34,102 nucleotides of DNA. Source: an uncultured Clostridia bacterium. Lineage in GTDB: Bacteria > Bacillota > Clostridia > Oscillospirales > Ruminococcaceae. Both the position numbers and the translations under genes were made by a program. The first letter of the stretch is position 1. Every line of letters begins with the position of its first letter. The stretch is taken from contig CAMCOD010000018.1 in assembly GCA_945876435.1 (NCBI GenBank), positions 1 through 34,102 of the forward strand, written 5' to 3'. The notes under the pieces are model-generated. The model saw only the letters and a list, made by a program, of their open reading frames with translations. It had not been told where the DNA came from and searched no databases. Shown piece by piece: positions 14,175 to 21,588 of the stretch.

Positions 14175-15437
14175 ATGAGAATCCGCAGAAAAGCTTGGGC
14201 ACGGCCGGAATTGGCCCAGTGCCCCTTTAATATTGATCAGCCTACGGAATATATTGGCCACTGGGCTGAAGTGTTTCCCAAAAAACAGCCGCTTCATCTG
14301 GAATTAGGCTGTGGAAAAGGTGTTTTCACCGCCTGCCAGGGCAAAAAGCATCCTGAATTTAATCTGATCGCCATTGATATCAAAAGCGATATCCTTGGCG
14401 TGGCAAAACGAAACATTGAAGAGATCTACGGCGATGAGCCGGTGGACAACATCCGCCTTTTTGCCTATGACATCGAGCGTATTCTGGAAGTGATGAACGA
14501 TAAGGACCAGTTTGACCGCATTTTCATCAACTTCTGCAACCCTTGGCCCAAGAAAAAACACAAGAAAAAACGGCTGACCTACCCACGACAGCTGGAACAC
14601 TACAAAACTTTCCTAAAAAAAGACGGCGAGATTTGGTTCAAAACCGATGATGACGAGCTGTTTGAGGAGTCTTTGGACTACTTTAAAGACTGCGGCTTCA
14701 CTTTCACTTATCTGACCCGGGATCTGCACAACAGCGATTTCAGCGATAATGTGATCACTGAGCATGAGAGAATGTTCTCTGAGCAGGGGATTCCCATCAA
14801 ATTCCTGATCGCCAAGCTGGACCCGACATTTCCGCTGCGGGTGTTTAACGATGTGGAGCGTGTGGACCCCCAGCACGTTGACGTTCTTGCTTCTTCTGAT
14901 GGCAGACCGCTGGAGCTGGTGGATGCCGGAAAGATTATCCGTCCAGTCAGCGAAAAAAACAAAGCTTCCGCTCTGGGCCGGGCACTGCAGGAACACTGCG
15001 GCCTTAGATTCTATACAAACGACAGCAAGCTGTCTGAGATTCCCTTCTATCCGGTGCCAGTAATGGAGCTTTTGTTCCATGACGATCAGGGGAACTATTT
15101 CGGTTATGATGGTGAAAATGGTCCTATTGTTTGCGTCAATGTGGCAAGTCGCTGCTGCCGGGTGGCGGAGACTTATGCCGACTTTTTGGAGTTGATCCTT
15201 TTCCATCCCCGGTGGCGTCAGCTGCTAAGTTTATCTCAGCACAATGGCCGCAACATTCCTGAGGTTATAGGGGAAGAAAGAGCCTTGGTGCCCTGGCAGG
15301 AGGAGCTGGAAAAAGAGCTGAAACTGTGCTGGAAGGCGGACAGCCTGCAAAAAATGCGGGACTGCCTGATGAAGTCCTCCGGCTACGTGATTTATCCTGA
15401 TCTGGAGCGGGCAAAAAAAGATAAGCATTTCCTGTAG
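14175..15437 (+). CDS. trmB: tRNA (guanine-N7)-methyltransferase TrmB fused to an extra C-terminal domain
   Basis: TrmB methylates N7 of G46 in tRNA variable loops using SAM. Residues 1-217 are a full TrmB: SAM motif ELGCGKG (43-49), the NPWPKKKHKKKRL motif near 122 and TEHERMF near 207. The protein continues to 420 residues, about twice the usual length. The extension holds a segment (PVMELLFHDDQGNYFGYDG ... ETYADFLELIL) that reminds me of SUKH/SMI1-KNR4-like folds, with low certainty. There is no internal start with a good ribosome binding site and no frameshift. It has its own promoter and terminator, so it is a single-gene unit. Confidence 0.9.
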   Translation: MRIRRKAWARPELAQCPFNIDQPTEYIGHWAEVFPKKQPLHLELGCGKGVFTACQGKKHPEFNLIAIDIKSDILGVAKRNIEEIYGDEPVDNIRLFAYDIERILEVMNDKDQFDRIFINFCNPWPKKKHKKKRLTYPRQLEHYKTFLKKDGEIWFKTDDDELFEESLDYFKDCGFTFTYLTRDLHNSDFSDNVITEHERMFSEQGIPIKFLIAKLDPTFPLRVFNDVERVDPQHVDVLASSDGRPLELVDAGKIIRPVSEKNKASALGRALQEHCGLRFYTNDSKLSEIPFYPVPVMELLFHDDQGNYFGYDGENGPIVCVNVASRCCRVAETYADFLELILFHPRWRQLLSLSQHNGRNIPEVIGEERALVPWQEELEKELKLCWKADSLQKMRDCLMKSSGYVIYPDLERAKKDKHFL

Positions 15438-15447
15438 AATAAATATG

Positions 15448-15489
15448 AAAAAGACCAGTACAATCTTTGATTGCGCTGGTCTTTTTTTT
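15448..15489 (+). terminator. terminator of trmB
   Basis: AAAAAGACCAG (15447-15457) pairs with CTGGTCTTTTT (15476 onward), with an inner CAATC (15461-15465) and GATTG (15469-15473) helix, then eight Ts. It separates trmB from spoIIIAA. Confidence 0.92.
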
Positions 15490-15532
15490 GCTGCCAACAC
15501 ATAAGATGAAAGCAGGAAGGAGAGGAAAAATA

Positions 15533-16477
15533 ATGGACAACAGCTTTGAACAGGTTCTTTGCCAGCTTCCGCCGTGGTTTCAGGCGGAAGCAAAAGCAGT
15601 TCCCGTGGAAAAGAGAGAAACGATCACCGAGTTACGGCTATTTTGCGGACAGCCTGCCGTTTGGGTCAGTGCCGGAACATGTTTTTGCTATGATATGCGG
15701 CCCTTGCGTCAAAAAGAGATTGATGAAATTTTTTATGCGGTTTGCCAAGATTCTGTCCACACCTTTCAGCAGGAAATTTGCCAAGGCTATGTTACCATGC
15801 AAGGGGGCCATCGGGTGGGAATCTGCGGAACAGCCGTTTACCACAATGGTATACAAAGCGGATTGCGGGAGATTAGTTCCCTGAATATACGCTTTGCGCG
15901 GCAGGTAAAGGGCTGCAGCCGGGAATTACTCCAGCAAATGCGCCGCCTCGGCCTGGAAGAAGGGAATTTTCTTTTGGTAGGGGCACCAGGCTGCGGCAAA
16001 ACCACCCTCCTGCGGGACTATGCCCGTATTCTGGCCGGCGGGGACGGGGATGAGTGCCGTATTGTAGCCCTGCTGGATGAGCGGGAAGAGTTGTCCGGCG
16101 GCTTTGACCTTGGGCGAACCGCCCATGTGCTGAAGGGAATCCCCAAAGAAAAAGCGATTTTACAGGCACTGCGAACGCTGGCTCCCCAAGTCATTGTCTG
16201 CGACGAGATCGGAACAGCAGAAGAAGCCCGTCTGCTGACAGCAGGACTTCACGCCGGCTGCCATTTTATCGGTACCATCCATGGAGAAAGCTGGCAAAAT
16301 CTTTGCGACAAACCCCAGTTTCGGCCATTTTGGGAGCAAAAGGCATTGGATGCGCTGGTGTTTGTTGAAAAATTGGGCCAGGTGAGGAAAATACAGCGGT
16401 TAAAGGAGGACAGACATGAGACTGATGGGCTGCGGACTGATTTTTCTCTGCGGGCTGCTGCTGGGTCTGGGGCATAA
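15533..16477 (+). CDS. spoIIIAA: stage III sporulation ATPase SpoIIIAA
   Basis: SpoIIIAA is the secretion-type ATPase of the SpoIIIA-SpoIIQ complex joining mother cell and forespore. The start is ATG 15533 with AGGAAGGAGAGG upstream. An in-frame opening at 15467 runs through the terminator and is rejected. The 314-residue protein has Walker A GAPGCGKT (150-157), VALLDEREE, and Walker B VIVCDEIG. The last ~20 residues are encoded inside spoIIIAB, a 62-nt overlap, so the tail is atypical. The operon is known to be sigma-E controlled in Bacillus. A partial sigma-E-like -10 (CATAAGAT 15500-15507) is present but lacks a convincing -35. Confidence 0.93.
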   Translation: MDNSFEQVLCQLPPWFQAEAKAVPVEKRETITELRLFCGQPAVWVSAGTCFCYDMRPLRQKEIDEIFYAVCQDSVHTFQQEICQGYVTMQGGHRVGICGTAVYHNGIQSGLREISSLNIRFARQVKGCSRELLQQMRRLGLEEGNFLLVGAPGCGKTTLLRDYARILAGGDGDECRIVALLDEREELSGGFDLGRTAHVLKGIPKEKAILQALRTLAPQVIVCDEIGTAEEARLLTAGLHAGCHFIGTIHGESWQNLCDKPQFRPFWEQKALDALVFVEKLGQVRKIQRLKEDRHETDGLRTDFSLRAAAGSGA

Positions 16478-16895
16478 GCTGACCCTGGACCGGCAGGTAA
16501 AGCAGTGGCAGCAAATGCTGCTTTTTTTGCAGTTAGCTCAGGAGGAATTGGAAAACTCCGCAAAAACAAGTCCGGAGATCCTGCTGACTTTGCGGGAGCC
16601 ATGCCGGGATCTGGATTTTTTACAGAACTATTTTTCTGCGGAAGGTTCGGTCCAGCAAAGACTTCTGCTGGCGGCAGAAGGGTTAAATGACAAAAAGCTC
16701 CAAGCTCTTGCTCTGCGCTTCGCCGGGCGCTTTGGAACCAGCAGCACCCCGGTCCAGGTTGAAAGTCTGCTGGCGTTGCAGCAGCAAACAGCGTCGGAAT
16801 TGCAGCGACTGAAAGAGCAAAACACGCAGCAGGGGCATTTGTCCCTGACTTTGGGACTGTTAGCCGGCGGCGGTGCTGCGATTTTGCTGCTATAG
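16416..16895 (+). CDS. spoIIIAB: stage III sporulation protein SpoIIIAB
   Basis: This 159-residue protein starts at ATG 16416 after GGAGGACAG, inside the end of spoIIIAA. An N-terminal hydrophobic helix (residues 4-18) and a C-terminal one (about 144-159) flank a soluble helical domain rich in Gln and Leu. This is the usual SpoIIIAB plan, related in fold to type II secretion GspF-like membrane proteins. It is thought to anchor the ATPase. Identity rests on position and topology more than on strong motifs. Confidence 0.85.
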   Translation: MRLMGCGLIFLCGLLLGLGHKLTLDRQVKQWQQMLLFLQLAQEELENSAKTSPEILLTLREPCRDLDFLQNYFSAEGSVQQRLLLAAEGLNDKKLQALALRFAGRFGTSSTPVQVESLLALQQQTASELQRLKEQNTQQGHLSLTLGLLAGGGAAILLL

Positions 16896-16930
16896 AAAGC
16901 CATAGGAAATAAAAGAAAAGGGGAACAAAC

Positions 16931-17125
16931 ATGGATGTGGATCTTATTTTTAAAATTGCCGCAATCGGGATCATTGTTTCGGTTCTGAATCAGGTTCTGG
17001 TGCGCTCAGGACGGGAAGAACAGGGGATGATCGTGGTGCTGGCCGGGCTGCTGTGTACTCTTTCCCTGATTATTACACAGATCAGCAGTCTTTTCGACAG
17101 CATCAAATCCATGTTCGGGTTATGA
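16931..17125 (+). CDS. spoIIIAC: stage III sporulation protein SpoIIIAC
   Basis: This 64-residue protein has two membrane helices (about 5-22 and 31-49), with EEQGMIVVLAG between them, as in the family. It has AAAAGGGG upstream of ATG 16931. The last bases overlap the spoIIIAD start (ATGA, 17122-17125). It contributes to the membrane platform of the forespore-feeding channel. Length and gene order are typical. Confidence 0.92.
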   Translation: MDVDLIFKIAAIGIIVSVLNQVLVRSGREEQGMIVVLAGLLCTLSLIITQISSLFDSIKSMFGL

Positions 17126-17514
17126 TTATGGAAGTGGAAAAATTGATCGCTTTTGCAGTTGTGGCGGCAGTTTTGGTGGTGGTTTTGCGGCAAATCCGTC
17201 CGGAGCAGGGCATGATTCTATCGATTTTGGCAGCCGTTCTGCTGTTTCTGTGGATCTTGCGGGATATTGCCCCCGTATTGGAGGAACTGAAGGCTTTAAC
17301 CGGTCCGTTTCACTTTCACAACGAAGCAGGGCAGATCCTGCTAAAGACACTGGGCATTTGTTTTCTGGCCCAAACCGGCGCAGATGTTTGCCGGGACGCA
17401 GGGGAAAGCTCTTTAGCGGGGAAAATTGAGCTGGCTGGGAAGACAGCGGTCCTGCTGCTGTGTCTGCCCTTATTCCGCGAACTGCTGGACATAGCCGCAA
17501 GGCTGATCCAGTAA
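17122..17514 (+). CDS. spoIIIAD: stage III sporulation protein SpoIIIAD
   Basis: This 130-residue membrane protein has helices at about 8-22, 33-50, 70-85 and 104-122. It shows RPEQGMILSILAAVLLF, the counterpart of the same motif in SpoIIIAC, and GICFLAQTGADVCRDAGESSLAGKIELAGK, the family block. The start is ATG 17122, overlapping the spoIIIAC stop; ATG 17128 is an alternative. A farther in-frame opening at 17053 lies in spoIIIAC and is rejected. Confidence 0.92.
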   Translation: MIMEVEKLIAFAVVAAVLVVVLRQIRPEQGMILSILAAVLLFLWILRDIAPVLEELKALTGPFHFHNEAGQILLKTLGICFLAQTGADVCRDAGESSLAGKIELAGKTAVLLLCLPLFRELLDIAARLIQ

Positions 17515-17524
17515 GGAGGGAGCC

Positions 17525-18661
17525 ATGAAATATGTGTTTCAGCTCTCCATTTTGTTGGTAAGCTTGCTTTTCCTCAGCCTTCCTGTCTGCGCGTCCGGCG
17601 AAGTGGAAGATTTTCTGGATGAAACCCTGGACCAGTTCGGCGAAAGCCTGGAGGAAAGTATTCCGGAGGAGGCAGACTCCTTTATGGAAAGCTTGAATTT
17701 AAGGGATTTGGATTGGCGGCAGGTACTTTCTCTTCAGCCCGATCAGTTTCTGACCCTGATTCGAGAGCTGTTGGAGCAGCAATGGAAAGAGCCGATCCGT
17801 CTTCTGGGACAGATTTTGGGCATCCTTCTCCTTTCCAGCTTGCTGTTTCCGCTGCAGGATTCCCTGCTGAAGGACAATGCCTCTCTGCTTTTTTCTTTTG
17901 CCGCCGTAATTTGTCTTTGTGCCTCGTTTGCGGGACCGGTGGCAGACTGTATTTCGGCCGCTATGGAGAGCATCCAGCACTGTTCTGTTTTTTTGCTGTC
18001 CCTGATCCCGGTGCTCTGCGGCATCCTGACAGCCGGCGGACAGGCTGCAGCAGCGACCGGATATCAGCTTCTGCTGTTCACCATTTGTCAGATCGTATCA
18101 CAGCTTGCTGTATCCACCATGGTGCCGCTGATGGGGATGTATTTTGCCCTGAGCATGATCTCCGGTGTTTTCCCCAAATTGGGTATGCAGGGTATCATCT
18201 CCGGCATCAAAAGCGCAGCCTGTTGGGGCTTGGGCATCGTCACTACGATTTTTGTGGGCCTGCTCTCTTTACAGACTTTCGTCAGTGCCAATGTGGATGT
18301 GGTAACAATGAAAACATCCCGCTTTCTGATGGGAAGCTTTATTCCGGTGGTGGGAAGCATTCTTTCCGAGGCTTATGGCGCCGCGCAAGGCTGTATGGCG
18401 CTCTTGAAAAGCACCATTGGAACCTTTGGCATTGTGGTCGCCCTGTGTACCATACTGCCGGTTTTGCTGCGTGTAGTGCTTTGGTACCTGATCACCTGGC
18501 TGGCGGAACAGTTTTGCAGCATGATGCAGGTGGGAGAACTGGGCGAGATCTTAAAAGGCGCGGCGAATACATTTGCTATACTTCTGGCTCTGATGCTTTG
18601 TTTTCTGTTATTGATGGTAGTGGCCACCAGTCTTGTGATTTTCATTGGGACGGGAGGCTGA
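17525..18661 (+). CDS. spoIIIAE: stage III sporulation protein SpoIIIAE
   Basis: This 378-residue polytopic membrane protein is the largest SpoIIIA subunit. An N-terminal signal-like segment (residues 6-24) is followed by an acidic extracytoplasmic region (EDFLDETLDQFGESLEE). About seven to eight hydrophobic helices follow, with the conserved GMQGIISGIKSAACWGLG and LMGSFIPVVGSILSEAYG blocks. It has AAGGAGGG 5 nt upstream of its ATG. It probably forms part of the export channel base. Length is normal. Confidence 0.93.
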   Translation: MKYVFQLSILLVSLLFLSLPVCASGEVEDFLDETLDQFGESLEESIPEEADSFMESLNLRDLDWRQVLSLQPDQFLTLIRELLEQQWKEPIRLLGQILGILLLSSLLFPLQDSLLKDNASLLFSFAAVICLCASFAGPVADCISAAMESIQHCSVFLLSLIPVLCGILTAGGQAAAATGYQLLLFTICQIVSQLAVSTMVPLMGMYFALSMISGVFPKLGMQGIISGIKSAACWGLGIVTTIFVGLLSLQTFVSANVDVVTMKTSRFLMGSFIPVVGSILSEAYGAAQGCMALLKSTIGTFGIVVALCTILPVLLRVVLWYLITWLAEQFCSMMQVGELGEILKGAANTFAILLALMLCFLLLMVVATSLVIFIGTGG

Positions 18662-18665
18662 TTCT

Positions 18666-19133
18666 ATGGAAGAAATAAAAGAATGGATGTGGATGCTTTG
18701 TGTTTCGGCGGTTTTCTGCGGCATTGTGTCCAGTCTGCTGCCGCAGGGTGTGAGCGGCAGAGCGGGAAAAGCGGCAGTGGCTTTGTTTTTTCTATGCTGT
18801 CTGGTTCGGCCTTTGGGCCAGTCTTTTGTGAACGCGGAACAAATGCTTCCTGAGATGCAGACGACACAGGAAGAATTAAGTCAGCAGCTTCAGGAGCAGA
18901 CGGAAGAGCTGGCATATTCGATGGCAGAGAATCATATACATGAACTGATCCTGACGGCTCTGGAGCAGCAGGAAATTCAGGCGCTTGTCCATGTGCAGCT
19001 GGAGGAAGATCATGTTCGGGTGCAGTTGGAACTGTCTGACGCATACAGGAGCCGGGAAGAAGAAATACAAAGGCTGCTTCAGCAAAGCTGGGGCATAAAA
19101 GTTGACCAGTTTATCTGGCAGGAGGCAAAATGA
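18666..19133 (+). CDS. spoIIIAF: stage III sporulation protein SpoIIIAF
   Basis: From ATG 18666 (GGGAGG upstream) the product has 155 residues. Two N-terminal membrane helices (about 7-25 and 34-52) are followed by a Glu/Gln-rich helical region and a small C-terminal ring-building domain (HVRVQLELSDAYRSREEEIQRLLQQSWGI). In the family the soluble domain adopts the ring-building motif fold. A TTG at 18645 in frame lies within spoIIIAE. Its stop overlaps the spoIIIAG start (ATGA). Confidence 0.88.
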   Translation: MEEIKEWMWMLCVSAVFCGIVSSLLPQGVSGRAGKAAVALFFLCCLVRPLGQSFVNAEQMLPEMQTTQEELSQQLQEQTEELAYSMAENHIHELILTALEQQEIQALVHVQLEEDHVRVQLELSDAYRSREEEIQRLLQQSWGIKVDQFIWQEAK

Positions 19134-19708
19134 ACGGGAATTGGAAAACAATCAGCACGGTCTGGCTGGCAAAATGGAAGGATGAAAAGCAGCGCAATCG
19201 GCTTATTATTGCCTTGGGCCTTTTGGGGCTGGTGCTGATCATGCTGTCGGAGCTTCCGGGAAAAACTTCACAAGCTGCTTTTGACAGCATCAGCAGCCAG
19301 ACAGCAGAAAACGAAGAATACGTCCGCGGAATGGAAGAAAAACTCAACCGCCTGGTAGAGAATGTAAGCGGCGCAGGCAAATGTCATGTAATGATTACGC
19401 TAGAACAGGGCACACAGTACGTCTACGCCAGCGAAAACAAAAAAGTGGTGGATGAAACTCAAAGCCATGAAGGAGAAAGCAGCAGCAAAATCCAACAGAA
19501 GGATAACAGCGAAAGCAAAATCGTGGTTATTGAGGAAAATGGCGTAAGCCGGCCACTGGTGGAAACCAGCCGGGAGCCCCAAATCAAAGGCGTTGTAGTT
19601 GTGTGTGACGGAGGCAACAGCTCTGTGGTACAGCAGAGGATCACAGAGGTCCTGACAACCGTACTGGGCATTCGCAGCAACCAAGTGTGTGTTGTTCCGC
19701 GGAAATAA
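19130..19708 (+). CDS. spoIIIAG: stage III sporulation protein SpoIIIAG
   Basis: SpoIIIAG forms the large ring in the intermembrane space that resembles secretin rings. This 192-residue protein has one membrane helix (about 24-41) and the split ring-building motif. GAGKCHVMITLEQGTQYVYA and GVVVVCDGG are separated by a Ser/Glu/Lys-rich insertion that forms the beta-barrel strands in the Bacillus protein. It overlaps spoIIIAF by 4 nt. The sequence is full length. Confidence 0.92.
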   Translation: MNGNWKTISTVWLAKWKDEKQRNRLIIALGLLGLVLIMLSELPGKTSQAAFDSISSQTAENEEYVRGMEEKLNRLVENVSGAGKCHVMITLEQGTQYVYASENKKVVDETQSHEGESSSKIQQKDNSESKIVVIEENGVSRPLVETSREPQIKGVVVVCDGGNSSVVQQRITEVLTTVLGIRSNQVCVVPRK

Positions 19709-19735
19709 ATTTAGAAATCAAAAGGAGGTTCTTTT

Positions 19736-20302
19736 ATGAATATGATCATTGGGAAGAAACAAATCGTGCTTGCCTCTTTGGTGGCGGCGCTGGGTGTGGC
19801 AGTTTACCTGAATTACCAATTTGCGGATGTGGATGGGGAGTACATTGCCAGTTCAGCGGACGCTTCAACAAAGCAGGAGGAGAATTACGGTGACGCCACC
19901 TTTGTGGATACCAAAACCGCCATTGAAAACCAGCTGAGCACGACCGTAGATAACAGCGAATATTTCTCTGAAGCGAAGCTGACCCGCTCAAAAAGCCGGG
20001 ATGAGGCTGTGGAAGCGCTGAAAACCATGCTTTCCGATGAGCAGCTGACGCTGGAACAGAAATCCGCGCTGACGACACAGGCAACGGAATTTGCCCAGGC
20101 CATTGAGGTGGAGGGAAAAATCGAGAATCTGCTGAAAGCAAAAGGGTTTGACGAATGTATGGTATACTATGATGCCGAAAAAGTGGATGTGATCCTTCGC
20201 GCGGACGATTTGTTGGAGGATGAAGTGACACAGATTCGGGATATTATCCTGGAAGAGACGGATGTTGCCGTTCAGAATATTTCCATTGTTCCGATTCAGT
20301 AG
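19736..20302 (+). CDS. spoIIIAH: stage III sporulation protein SpoIIIAH
   Basis: SpoIIIAH is the mother-cell partner of forespore SpoIIQ. The 188-residue protein starts with a membrane helix (residues 9-24, KKQIVLASLVAALGVAVYL), then an acidic linker, then a YscJ/ring-building-like domain. That domain includes MLSDEQLTLEQKSALTTQA and GFDECMVYYDAEKVDVILRAD, the family's C-terminal signature. It has AAAGGAGG upstream. It is the last gene of the operon and is followed by a terminator. Confidence 0.93.
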   Translation: MNMIIGKKQIVLASLVAALGVAVYLNYQFADVDGEYIASSADASTKQEENYGDATFVDTKTAIENQLSTTVDNSEYFSEAKLTRSKSRDEAVEALKTMLSDEQLTLEQKSALTTQATEFAQAIEVEGKIENLLKAKGFDECMVYYDAEKVDVILRADDLLEDEVTQIRDIILEETDVAVQNISIVPIQ

Positions 20303-20304
20303 AC

Positions 20305-20339
20305 GAAAACACAGGGAGCCGGAGCTCTCTGTGTTTTTT
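20305..20339 (+). terminator. terminator of the spoIIIA operon
   Basis: AAAACACAG (20307-20314 region) pairs with CTGTGTTTT (20329 onward), with an inner GAGC/GCTC helix, then a T run. A good GC core makes it convincing. Confidence 0.88.
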
Positions 20340-20395
20340 ATATACAGACAACTGGAAAATTCTAAAAGTAAAGAAACTTTTCGTTTCACAAAAAT

Positions 20396-20578
20396 TTAGC
20401 ACTAAAAAGAGACAAAATGTCCAAAAAAATTAAAAAAGAGAATTTTTAATCAAAACATTCAAGCTAAAAGGAAAGATTATGCAGAAAATATACGCAAAAA
20501 GCTGAAATTGAGAAAAAATATACAAATTATTTTTTCCAGTAAAACTTGCATAAAAAATAGATTAGTGCTACATTAATC
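20396..20578 (+). promoter_or_regulatory. promoter and candidate operators of the glutamate-fermentation cluster
   Basis: TTGCAT (20546-20551) and TACATT (20569-20574), 17 nt apart, form a plausible promoter. An inverted repeat, GATTA (20560-20564) with TAATC (20574-20578), overlaps the -10. TTAGCACTAA (20396-20405) reappears inverted as TTAGTGCTAC (20562-20571), 9 of 10 matching. The two sites about 165 bp apart could bind one regulator by looping. The rest of 20340-20545 is very A-rich, with no gene seen. Confidence 0.45.
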
Positions 20579-20582
20579 TTGT

Positions 20583-20690
20583 ATGATGTTCTTTCCGACA
20601 TCATCATTCCAACTATATACGGAGCAGGCGTTATGTTGTTCCGTTCTGCTGGTTTTTTCGGGCAGAATTCATTTCCGATCTCTGCCGAAA
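20583..20690 (+). promoter_or_regulatory. leader with mutually exclusive hairpins (attenuator-like)
   Basis: After a 7-bp hairpin (ATGATGT 20583-20589 with ACATCAT 20598-20604), three helices compete. A: AGCAG (20623-20627) with CTGCT (20646-20650), followed by six Ts (20653-20658), terminator-like. B: TTCTGC (20644-20649) with GCAGAA (20662-20667). C: GGCAGA (20661-20666) with TCTGCC (20681-20686). B excludes both A and C. No known riboswitch or B12 box is seen. Confidence 0.45.
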
Positions 20691-20735
20691 ACAAGCGCTA
20701 TCAGGGAAACAGCAAACTACCGGGAGGGAAAGACA

Positions 20736-21575
20736 ATGAGAGAGATCAACGCACAAGACATTACCGCTGCGGTAAAACGTCTTTGCATGGAAGCAAACTC
20801 CTATCTTCCAGGCGACATCAAAGAGAGAATTTGCAAATGCTATGAGAATGAGCCATGGGATCTGGCAAAAAACATTCTGGGCATCATCAAAGAAAACTAT
20901 GAGATCGCGGAAGACAAATATGTACCTATCTGTCAGGATACCGGCGTAGCATGCGTATTTCTGGAAATCGGTCAGGATGTACATATCAATGGCAATCTGG
21001 AAGAAGCCATTCACCAGGGTGTAAGAGAGGGCTATATTGAAGGCTGTCTGCGTAAATCTGTGGTAAGAGATCCTTTGGACCGCGTGAATACCACCGACAA
21101 CACCCCAGCAATGATCTACTACAACATCGTGCCGGGCGACGGCCTGAAACTGACTGTTGCACCAAAGGGCTTCGGCAGCGAAAACATGAGCCAGATCAAA
21201 ATGCTCAAACCGTCTGACGGTCTGGAGGGCGTAAAAGCCTTCATTCTGAAAGCGGTTGAGGATGCAGGTCCAAACCCATGTCCTCCAATCGTTGTCGGCG
21301 TTGGCATCGGCGGTACCTTCGACAAAGCCGCTTTCCTTGCCAAAAAAGCACTGATGAGAGATACAAATGTTCGCAACGCAGATCCTTTCTACGCTGATCT
21401 GGAAAACGAAATGCTGGAAAAAATCAATGCGCTGGGCATCGGTCCTCAGGGTGTTGGCGGTAAAACCACCGCGCTGGCTGTCAATATCGAAAAAATGGCT
21501 ACCCATATTGCGGGCCTGCCAGTAGCGGTTAACATTAACTGCCACGTTACCCGCCATAAATCCATTGAACTGTAA
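20736..21575 (+). CDS. fumarase-family hydratase alpha subunit (probable mesaconase)
   Basis: This 279-residue protein is the alpha subunit of a class I, [4Fe-4S]-dependent fumarase/tartrate dehydratase type enzyme. Blocks PICQDTGVACVFLEIGQD (cluster Cys), DNTPAMIYYNIVPGDGLKL, PKGFGSENMSQIKML and GPNPCPPIVVGVGIGGTFDKAA are all present. Beside glutamate mutase and methylaspartate ammonia-lyase it most likely hydrates mesaconate to (S)-citramalate. Fumarase activity cannot be excluded. The start is ATG 20736 with GGGAGG upstream. A longer in-frame opening to 20583 lies in the leader and is rejected. The beta-subunit gene follows after 13 nt. Confidence 0.9.
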   Translation: MREINAQDITAAVKRLCMEANSYLPGDIKERICKCYENEPWDLAKNILGIIKENYEIAEDKYVPICQDTGVACVFLEIGQDVHINGNLEEAIHQGVREGYIEGCLRKSVVRDPLDRVNTTDNTPAMIYYNIVPGDGLKLTVAPKGFGSENMSQIKMLKPSDGLEGVKAFILKAVEDAGPNPCPPIVVGVGIGGTFDKAAFLAKKALMRDTNVRNADPFYADLENEMLEKINALGIGPQGVGGKTTALAVNIEKMATHIAGLPVAVNINCHVTRHKSIEL

Positions 21576-21588
21576 GGAGGGGAATGCT

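Noticed and set aside
15437..15507. sigma-E promoter of spoIIIA
   Set aside because: CATAAGAT (15500-15507) and a CAGTACAAT stretch (15456-15464) partly resemble a -10, but no matching -35 at the right spacing was found, so no promoter is called.
17713..18678. 321-residue alternative + frame inside spoIIIAE
   Set aside because: The sense frame is a clear SpoIIIAE with conserved blocks; this frame is Cys/Arg/Gly-rich without domains.
20583..20735. N-terminal extension of the hydratase alpha subunit
   Set aside because: The segment coincides with leader hairpins; a good ribosome binding site precedes ATG 20736 and family N-termini start there.
20545..20735. Cobalamin riboswitch before the B12-dependent pathway
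   Set aside because: No GCCACTG-like B12 box or long multi-helix core was found.
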